Positions 8,721-14,461 of a stretch of DNA of 14,461 nt are shown piece after piece. The position numbers and the translations under genes were made by a program. The notes beneath the pieces were generated by a model that did no database searches, was not told the origin of the DNA, and saw only the letters and a program-made list of their open reading frames with translations. Positions within the stretch are counted from its first letter, which is position 1, and every line of letters starts with the position of its first letter. Location of the stretch: positions 439,689 to 454,149 of the forward strand of contig NW_003135334.1 of NCBI RefSeq assembly GCF_000003605.2. Direction: 5' to 3'. This DNA comes from Saccoglossus kowalevskii (lineage: Eukaryota; Hemichordata; Enteropneusta; Harrimaniidae).

Positions 8721-9001
8721 CATAATGACAATAACTACAGAAATATAATGATTTTATCTAATGACAATAAAACCAATAATATAATGCCTTTCTACTACAA
8801 AATGACAATGAAAAATATTGTGACAATGTAAATTATGTCATTATGTAGTTTCAAATTATTTTTTCACTGACATTTTGTGGTATAAGATAGTATATTGGGT
8901 TTATACCATATAATGAAAACTAAACAATAGAATGATATACCATGTAATGACAGTGAAAACAATAGTATTATAATATTATACAACATCAATGAAACAATAG
9001 T
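8721..9001. repeat. Degenerate minisatellite, unit about 36-42 bp, core AATGACA(A/G)T(A/G)AAA
   Basis: AATGACAAT recurs at 8724, 8760 and 8801. After a more diverged stretch with TGTCATTATG (8836-8845, the exact inverse of CATAATGACA at 8721-8730), the series resumes as TACCATATAATGAAAAC-TAAACAATAG, TACCATGTAATGACAGTGAAAACAATAG and TACAACATCAATGAAACAATAG at about 8906, 8939 and 8980. The units are too diverged for exact boundaries. Intronic and non-coding. Confidence 0.6.
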
Positions 9002-9125
9002 ACAACATTTTTACCACAAATTTAACAAATTACAAACCATGGATAAATTACCATGTTTGTTTTTTAAATCATGCACTAACTTTATTTATGTCCCGTGATA
9101 ACTATGCGAACTATGTCAAGGAGTA

Positions 9126-9142
9126 GGGTCAGTCTAAGGTCA
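9126..9142 (+). promoter_or_regulatory. DR5-type nuclear-receptor element
   Basis: GGGTCA, five-base spacer GTCTA, AGGTCA: a direct repeat with the spacing preferred by RAR/RXR heterodimers. It lies in intron 1 about 540 bases downstream of exon 1 in transcript direction, a common place for enhancers. Motif evidence only. Confidence 0.3.
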
Positions 9143-9680
9143 AACTGATAGTTAATTACAAGTCCAAGTCAGAGTGAAAAGGAATAGAAAACATTTTTAT
9201 AATATTCAAAATTACAATTGAGTATTGTGCTTGGGATGGCAGTGTTGCATGGTCTCTTTTGTATTCCAAAGTCTGACTTTATTTTTTTTTACAAATGTAG
9301 GTTTTATAATTTCAGATATGTTGCAACCAAATTCAAAGCAATAACTCCAAGTATTTCTATGTTATGTAGAAATTAACTTTAAAAAATTTTACCCTATTTT
9401 TCGTTGTACCATTTGGGTAAAGGTACCTTACTGATCTGAACAATTAACATTAAAATCTATGGATAGGGTAGGACCACTAATATCTTTCTTTTTCTGTACT
9501 TTCTCCATCAGATTGTATTTTTTTAAATCCACCATTTCAAAATTTCAAAATCCCTGGAGTTTCTCAGTTTTGTGTAAAATAATTAGTGTTGCCAATGTAT
9601 TTTTTGGGTTTAGCAGTATATTTATCACTTTTTACAGTCACTCTTGGAGATGCATTAACAAATAATTCTTAATAACATAC

Positions 9681-10857
9681 CTGGTGACTGTGTCCCGGAT
9701 GATATCCCTGAATCCACACATAGTTGATCAGATTCATCTTGGGAATGTAATGTATGCTCTATCGTTAGCACAGTATCTTCATCACTATGGTAACCATCAC
9801 CTGGCATGTTCATCATATCGGTTGGATTCTCATCAGAAACTCTTTTGAATATTTCCAACACTTTCCTCAGTCCCCGTGTGTACTGGGCAATGATCGGAGC
9901 AACTTTCACGTCTTGGGGTATAGTTTTGATTTCTTTGCGAAGCTGACCAAACGCTAAAAGTGCACCTTTATCGTTTTCTATGCAGTCTTGTAGAAACTGC
10001 AGCAGGTTTGGAAGTTTGGATCTCATACTTGGCTCTACAACATTTAGAAGTGATTTGTTCTTGTAAAGTCGTACTTGTATTTGATCTTGGTTGACTTTCA
10101 TGAGTTTGTGGTGACTTGGAGCGGCCGTGCGGGCACTGCCTGTGGAAATGTTTTTAAGTGTCATTGGCTTGCTGTGGGAAAGACTTAAATCTTCAAGTTT
10201 CTGTAAAGCGGCCTTGTAGGCAATAATATTCTGCTCAAATTCTAGTTTCAGTGCATCATGCAAAGTCATTAACGAGTTGTCTATACTAACTAATCCATGC
10301 CCTCCCATGCCCTCCAATACTGTCTCCATCATTCTTTTCCGACTACGAAGTGTTTTCATAATTTCCGGCTCCACGAACGCAATAATACGTAAAATACTAG
10401 CGATGGCTTTATCCGCTTGGTCAATTTTCGAAAATTTTTGAGCATTAGGGTCTTCTTGCCTTGCTAGAAATCGTACGATTCTTAAAAGTATGTTTTCTAC
10501 TTTTAATGTGATTACAGGAAAACTGTCCGGGTCGGCGATAAACAACTTGGAAAACAAACTTTCCAATATGACCAGAGAGTACGGTATTTCTTCAATAAAA
10601 ACGTCAACTGGCATTTCCGGCATAATGGTTTTCAATGTCAGCTGGTTCATTTGGTTAACTAACTGCGAACAATCATCGAATTTCCGTTTCTCCATTAACA
10701 ATACGATCTGTCGCAATGCAAAGCCAGGGTTCAAGTCAGACACCTTGATTGGACTGGGTGCGTCGCCGGCAAAACTTTGCACCCATGTTGATTCTTGCCA
10801 TGGTAACTGTGCCTGGCCCCGTCGCCGTCTTTCCCGTTTAACGCGAGGGACATTCAT
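9681..10857 (-). CDS. Exon 1 (first coding exon) of the large unrecognised gene: all-helical N-terminal region
   Basis: Encodes residues 1-392 and the first base of 393. The start is the first ATG after an in-frame TGA at about 10886-10884. The donor CCAG/GTATGTTATT is a textbook splice site, so the seven residues beyond it are intron. Residues 5-13 are strongly basic (KRERRRR). Residues 45-135 and 145-225 are long amphipathic helices with no Cys/His motif, signal peptide or membrane span. After a polar linker (about 226-255) more helix follows (260-342). Residues 350-392 are acidic and Ser/Thr-rich (GYHSDEDT, HSQDESD) and hold D382-S383-G384-I385-S386-S387, then an SP site. I do not recognise the family and see no catalytic signature. 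It could be the N-terminal half of a scaffold, or of a larger enzyme whose catalytic domain lies off the left edge. The reading frame itself is secure: long, open and with sensible codon use. Confidence 0.93.
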
Positions 10858-11360
10858 TTCGATGAGCGTGGGAAACGGGTGTCAGGATTTCTGAATTTAC
10901 GATCTACCGATACAAATCTTCACGTCACCTTTACATGTCGTCCATTATGCGTCCACCGAGCATCGACAGTGTTTATGTTTGGTCAAACCTGCGTAACTGG
11001 CCAACTCCACAGTGGTAACAGGTTGGATAAATGTGCTACCAGAACTGAACAAATCGTAAGACGAGAAGAAACCGATATCTGCCCGGAGAAGGACCAAAAC
11101 AACCTGCCGAGAGTGGAGTCAACAAAATACACACACACTTATAGACCGTACTAATGCATGTGAAAAGAAAACCAGTTGACCAGAACAAGGCAATCGACAA
11201 CACTCTTAACCAATGGGCAAAGTGAATCCAGCAGACCTTGCATAATATGAAGTTTAGTTATGAATAAACATGAGGTCGAATAAAAGAACTGCTGTCCGTG
11301 TCAGCTGAGGCGACAACAATAAAAGGCAGCCCGTCTCGAGTTCTGGAAAGAAGTTTGACC
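10858..11360. promoter_or_regulatory. CpG-enriched 5' region of the large gene, possibly a divergent promoter
   Basis: Between the first ATG of the large gene (10857, minus) and a candidate plus-strand ATG (11361). About sixteen CpGs fall in 10858-11150, far denser than in the surrounding intron and intergenic DNA. For the minus strand, CTATAAG (11144-11138) is a TATA-like box that would place initiation near 11110 with a 5' leader of about 250 bases. For the plus strand, ATAAAAGG (11319-11326) stands 35 bases before the ATG and a CCAAT box lies at about 11214. The plus-strand open frame running through here (10879-11154) is Cys/Arg-rich with no recognisable sequence, and I treat it as a chance product of the GC content. 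Confidence 0.45.
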
Positions 11361-11386
11361 ATGGCTGACCGACCAATAATAACACT
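11361..11386 (+). CDS. Candidate first coding exon of a divergent plus-strand gene (speculative)
   Basis: TTTGACCATGG is an excellent Kozak context. Eight codons (Met-Ala-Asp-Arg-Pro-Ile-Ile-Thr) and two bases follow, up to ACACT/GTAAGC, a strong donor core although the last exon base is T rather than G. Read without splicing, the frame stops one codon later at TAA, which makes a nine-residue mini-ORF. The ATAAAAGG box 35 bases upstream supports a promoter. No downstream exon could be identified. An acceptor at 12461-12480 (TTTACATTTAATTAACAG) would keep phase for only fourteen further codons. It may be a real 5' exon, a leader mini-ORF or chance. Confidence 0.25.
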
Positions 11387-12616
11387 GTAAGCGGGTATTA
11401 AAATAAACCTGTGTAAAAGTATATCGCTTCACAAAAGACGTTTCTTTATTGAAAAGCAGACACCCGTTTGTAACAAGTAACAGTGGGACGTCCCAAGGGA
11501 TGTCGGTGACCTAGAGCACTGTGCTATGGCAAATATATTACATACTTTTACTGTTAAAAGAAGTTCTCGATTCACCATTCAAATTTAAGAACGCGGGAGG
11601 GGAAATATTAACATAACCACACAGAGTTGGAATCTGTAACGTATTCAAATATATAGATTATATCAAACAAAAATTAAAACGGATACGATGATCTTGTTTT
11701 AATCATTTATGGTGTAATAACTTATGTTTTGTACTACAACCTGTACTTGGCCACCTGTTGAATTCGTAGGCATTGTCAACTGTAAACAGGGCGCGTAGAT
11801 TGAACCATCGGAGCCGCATTTGCTTGAACGAACACACTGAGTCGGACATCAATAACAGCGAGGCGATTGTCTGACACATTTAATGCAGGCAACATTTGGC
11901 CAAACTTGAATGTAATTATCGATTATAACAATACTGATTACTATTACGTCACAACTTTATTGATGTTGTAACGTATGTTTTGTTGTGATCGTTAATACCA
12001 TGTTTACGTTCGTTGTTGGGTCGTCTATTTCTGTTTTTACGTTGTCTGTGATTTGACAGGTAATCTGTGCTGCTTTGTTCTGTGCTGCATGTACTCCCAT
12101 TATAGACCTAATAGTACGTTTGGACTTTATAGGGTCTATGGTTTAGGTTAAAAGACTATGCAGCTAATGGCGCCGTCTTCTGTCAGACTGTCTGCAACAG
12201 TTTGTTGTTTTCATTTATTCATATTAAAACTAACACATGAACTGCAGAAAAGAAAATACATGGTCAAACACATTTATTATAATGGATCGCATAACATGGG
12301 TATTTGTACGACTTTAACTGGATTAAGTAACAAGCAAAATTACATTATTATTACAAATCAACGGACGGTGATGTTTGGCGAAATTTCTAATGATGTCCAA
12401 GTACATTTTTTTTTAGTTTTTAAAGTATTACTATCCATGTGCCCAGGCTGACTGCATTGTACTTTTACATTTAATTAACAGGATGCTGGATGGGTTGCTT
12501 TTTGTGTTCGCTGTTAACAGATAGATGGAAACTGAGTATTACTGCATGTGTCACCGCAATGCCGGAGTGTTGACACGCCAACGCCTCTCCGTCATTTACA
12601 TGTTCCAATATTTGCT
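11387..12616. other. Intergenic stretch with no convincing gene
   Basis: Lies between the candidate divergent promoter and the stop codon of the small membrane-protein gene. It has mixed base composition, with small palindromes such as GGGACGTCCC near 11486. The open frame at 12158-12451 (plus) has a composition unlike a protein and no splice context. The part nearest 12616 is probably the 3' UTR of the small minus-strand gene. Nothing else is seen. Confidence 0.5.
12273..12278 (-). terminator. Candidate polyadenylation signal of the small membrane-protein gene
   Basis: AATAAA on the minus strand, followed by a TGTGTTT tract as expected of the downstream GU-rich element. It lies about 340 bases after the TGA. 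AATAAA is common in AT-rich DNA and another copy lies about 60 bases further on, so the choice is tentative. Confidence 0.3.
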
Positions 12617-12973
12617 TCAAAGACGCTGCCAACACGTACGATACGAACAGACGATTTCTTCAAGTTGCCGACCTTTAGACACGAGAGGGCAGTAGATCTG
12701 GTCAGGTCTTAACTCAACTTCTATAGGCAGCTTAGTCATACCTAACTGGCCTGAGCCCTCGCAAATTTCAAAGCTAATATCACATAAAGTGATTTCTGAG
12801 AAACCATATACAATTTTTAGCAGCGTTATACATATTCTTTTACAACAATCGATGCAAACACCGAACGGCAAACACAGTATGTAGAACCAGACGACTAATG
12901 TAGCTATTGGCCAGCCAATAAGGAGTAACGTGAATAACCAGAACACGCCCCATAAAAAGTCACATCCATCCAT
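12617..12973 (-). CDS. Small cysteine-rich membrane-hairpin protein, 118 residues
   Basis: The ATG has a near-ideal Kozak context (AACATGG). An in-frame TAA lies 12 bases upstream, so the start is fixed. A 3' splice site (TTTCTTTTCATCATTTAG) sits 13 bases before the ATG at 12987, so the exon is 12986 to beyond 12617 and an upstream non-coding exon is expected. Residues 6-40 are almost wholly hydrophobic, with a central GWP that suggests a re-entrant hairpin or two short spans. They are followed by a CIDCCKRIC cluster suited to palmitoylation. Residues 52-65 are amphipathic, and the tail (70-118) is polar and charged. No signal-peptide cleavage site is obvious. The layout recalls short caveolin-like or other invertebrate hairpin membrane proteins, but I cannot name the family. 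The tail may be read from a retained intron, since GTACGTG near the end could act as a donor. Confidence 0.65.
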   Translation of the reverse strand: MDGCDFLWGVFWLFTLLLIGWPIATLVVWFYILCLPFGVCIDCCKRICITLLKIVYGFSEITLCDISFEICEGSGQLGMTKLPIEVELRPDQIYCPLVSKGRQLEEIVCSYRTCWQRL

Positions 12974-12986
12974 GTTGCGGCATTAT

Positions 12987-13665
12987 CTAAATGATGAAAA
13001 GAAAATAATACGTGATATAAAAAAAACTCACTTACACATTTAACATTTTAAGCTGTTAGTTATGTTTGTAGGTCGGTAAAAGCATGAAACAACAAACCGC
13101 AGTGGTTCGTGGTTTCATGGTTAAAGTAACGTGACTTGTGTTCCGTATCGTTCCGTATAGGATTAGTGAAATTATTTGAGTGAAACCTTGAAACCAAACA
13201 TCGTCTATTGACGCTTTCTGTCTACAGTGGATATCACCAGTATTGAATGGATGCCACCGGGAAAGTATTCTAATAGTTGAAGACATCCTCCTTGCTATTA
13301 AAAGTAATAATAAGTTATTAATATCAGAGACAACATGGGTGTATGTATTAGTGCCAGGTGTTAAATATAAATCTACAACAGAAAGTGGTCACGTGATACC
13401 CCAAATTAATGGGTCATCGATCCTATATTTGAAATAAAAGAATGTTTTAATGGACAAAAAATAATACAATGAACTCACCAATGTGTAACTTGATAAATTT
13501 TGAGATTTTTTTTTTATCTTGAACAGATATTTAAAAACAAAACAATATCCAAGTCGTCAAAACAAGCATGACATTAGATTTGATTTAATTTGAAGTACCT
13601 CGAGGGTTTCTGTCAATGCTACTTAGCAACATTTATCTAGTAGTATCTAACGATGTTAGGATTAC
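12987..13665 (-). other. Probable intron upstream of the small membrane-protein gene
   Basis: Bounded on the right by a GAG/GTAATC donor and on the left by the acceptor described for the coding exon. The plus strand here carries an open frame (13192-13437, 81 codons) without an ATG. Its central part (13228-13305, with ILIVEDILLAIK) has a protein-like look, treated under findings. An E-box TCACGTGA occurs at 13389-13396. Otherwise nothing is recognised. Confidence 0.45.
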
Positions 13666-13733
13666 CTCGTAGTCTGTGTTGTAGTTGTTTTTGAGTGTCG
13701 TCCCTGTCAGCCCGAGGTCTTAATTCATAGCCA
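13666..13733 (-). other. Candidate upstream exon, 68 bp, of the small membrane-protein gene
   Basis: The acceptor is CCTATCACTTTCACCTGACAG followed by TGGC, and the donor is CTACGAG followed by GTAATC; both are good. Joined to the exon at 12986 it would be 5' leader, carrying a two-codon ATG AAT TAA mini-ORF. Read by itself in the frame T/GGC.../G it is open and protein-like (a GYELRPR start, then a charged Asp/Arg/Gln-rich helix). It might therefore be an internal coding exon of a gene extending beyond the right edge. In that frame the exon at 12986 would stop after 27 codons, so the leader reading is preferred. Confidence 0.35.
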
Positions 13734-13797
13734 CTGTCAGGTGAAAGTGATAGGATTTGACCTCTATCTGCCAACGCCCTGTCTTATAACACGTATA

Positions 13798-13819
13798 CAT
13801 TGATTGCATGGAATCAATG
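13798..13819. repeat. Perfect 8-bp inverted repeat
   Basis: CATTGATT, six-base loop GCATGG, AATCAATG. It forms a short perfect hairpin in non-coding sequence to the right of the candidate upstream exon. No partner feature tells what it does. Confidence 0.5.
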
Positions 13820-14063
13820 AAAGGTCGAAAATAAATAGAACGCTATTCATTATGACCGCTCACCGACCATGAAAAACGTTAACACCGTACCATCGCCATG
13901 GCATTTGACCTGCTGGAACGTAATACAAAATATATACTCACATACCGTACACTGTATATGTGTAGAATAAAAAAAAAGGTGGGGTCAAGTTGTCTTGGCC
14001 CGCGATGATACTGTCTGTATGCCATAGGCTGAAAAAGGAATACAGTTGGTTTTCAGGACTTTT

Positions 14064-14082
14064 CGGTTACTTGTAGTAACCG
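14064..14082. repeat. Perfect 7-bp hairpin with five-base loop
   Basis: CGGTTAC, loop TTGTA, GTAACCG. It is GC-richer than its surroundings and lies about 70 bases before the ATTAT satellite. There is no T-run after it and no gene end next to it, so it is not called a terminator. Confidence 0.5.
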
Positions 14083-14154
14083 CGATATTACATTTTATCG
14101 TTGATTGGCCGTGTGTTGTCTTTTATTGACTTTTGCTTGTTTAACAGTAAATTC

Positions 14155-14289
14155 ATTATATTATATTATATTATATTATATTATATTATATTATATTATA
14201 TTATATTATATTATATTATATTATATTATATTATATTATATTATATTATATTATATTATATTATATTATATTATATTATATTATATTAT
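14155..14289. repeat. Perfect ATTAT pentanucleotide satellite, 27 copies
   Basis: One hundred and thirty-five bases of uninterrupted ATTAT (TATAA on the other strand) with no base change. Because five is not a multiple of three, the repeat is open in some frames and gives long Ile/Leu/Tyr strings; these are not genes. The lack of any interruption suggests recent expansion or ongoing slippage. A run this regular may also be collapsed or mis-sized in an assembly. Confidence 0.98.
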
Positions 14290-14347
14290 GCTTTTTGGTT
14301 CACGGGTAAAATAAAATAAAAGACGATCACGTAACAGTACAAAAACA

Positions 14348-14424
14348 CCTTGGAACCCCGTAGGCAGGCCGGTGACACCGGTTCGCACTTAAGGGGGTAC
14401 CAACCCCCCTGCCAAATTCCAAGG
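14348..14424. repeat. GC-rich segment of nested inverted repeats (branched-fold potential)
   Basis: The outer arms CCTTGGAA (14348-14355) and TTCCAAGG (14417-14424) pair over eight bases. The inner arms GGCAGG (14363-14368) and CCTGCC (14408-14413) pair over six. Inside stand two further hairpins: CCGGTG-A-CACCGG (14369-14381) and GGGGG-TACCAA-CCCC (14393-14407). The whole can fold as a closed multibranch structure of about 77 nucleotides. On the minus strand a TGGCAGGGGGG tract, a GGTTCCAAGG tract and a TTTTT run (14345-14341) sit in the order of A-box, B-box and pol III terminator, although the B-box match is weak. It is not a recognisable tRNA. It could be the conserved part of a SINE or MITE, or a structured RNA. 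Confidence 0.6.
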
Positions 14425-14461
14425 GAAAATCAAAACATTTAAAACAAGTAACATAAAACAT

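Larger units (their letters stand above)
4711..9680 (-). other. Intron 1 of the large gene (about 5 kb)
   Basis: From the textbook CAG/GTATGT donor of exon 1 to the TTTGCAG acceptor of exon 2, phase 1. It contains three tandem-repeat tracts (6466-6604, 7353-7416, 8721-9001), an eroded MITE (7843-7998) and several nuclear-receptor-like sites, all listed separately. The remaining stretches (4711-5350, 5370-6460, 6610-7350, 7420-7840, 8000-8720 and 9150-9680) are AT-rich. I see no further exon on the minus strand whose splice sites and phase fit. Candidate donors near 4977 and 5690 were examined and dropped. Long first introns often carry regulatory elements. Confidence 0.7.

Noticed and set aside
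10490-10894. 134-codon plus-strand frame
   Set aside because: It is the antisense shadow of exon 1 of the large gene, whose frame is far longer and fits the splice sites.
10879-11154. 91-codon plus-strand frame in the CpG-rich spacer
   Set aside because: The composition is Cys/Arg/Thr-heavy without pattern and it lies in the likely promoter. No splice or promoter context supports it.
12158-12451. 97-codon plus-strand frame
   Set aside because: There is no recognisable sequence and it contains low-complexity stretches. It overlaps the probable 3' UTR of the small minus-strand gene.
14101-14319. Two overlapping frames with Ile/Leu/Tyr repeats
   Set aside because: These are entirely translations of the ATTAT satellite.
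14348-14424. A tRNA gene
   Set aside because: The outer stem and length are tRNA-like, but no anticodon arm, proper D-arm or GGTTCGA T-arm can be placed, and the stem order does not fit a cloverleaf tRNA.

Overview
The window looks like nuclear DNA of an invertebrate animal, most plausibly a bivalve or other mollusc. It is AT-rich. Its genes are split by GT-AG introns of 1-5 kb that carry short non-autonomous elements and degenerate tandem repeats, and there is no sign of bacterial organisation. The taxonomic guess rests mainly on the style of the dispersed repeats: short elements with TACTGTAGAAT ends, tandem units built on GCCATTTTGAA, and TGACCT-rich tracts. It is an inference.

Left and central part (1-10857, minus strand). 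One gene fills three quarters of the window and runs off the left end. Four coding exons can be joined by clean splice sites with consistent phase: 10857-9681, 4710-4423, 3217-3143 and 765-534. They give 590 residues so far. In order these are a basic N-terminus, a long all-helical region (about 45-340), an acidic Ser/Thr tail ending in a DSGISS motif shaped like a beta-TrCP phosphodegron, a basic RS-type segment encoded by two phase-symmetric exons, and the start of a coiled coil. I do not recognise the family. The C-terminal part lies outside the window. The introns hold a pair of related MITE-like elements, three tandem-repeat tracts, a bivalve-style tandem unit, and several very good matches to nuclear-receptor response elements and a CLEAR-type E-box.

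Centre-right (10858-11386). A CpG-enriched spacer upstream of that gene probably holds its promoter. It may also hold a divergent plus-strand promoter (ATAAAAGG, then an ATG in excellent context followed 25 bases later by a GTAAGC donor). The divergent gene is speculative.

Right part (11387-14461). A small minus-strand gene encodes a 118-residue, cysteine-rich protein with a long hydrophobic hairpin. Its coding exon starts just after a 3' splice site, so at least one upstream exon is expected; 13733-13666 is the best candidate. Beyond it lie two perfect hairpins, a 27-copy ATTAT satellite, and a GC-rich segment of about 77 bp whose nested inverted repeats could fold into a branched, cloverleaf-like structure.

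No CRISPR array, rRNA, convincing tRNA, operon or autonomous transposon gene is visible. The two main genes are not obviously linked in function.
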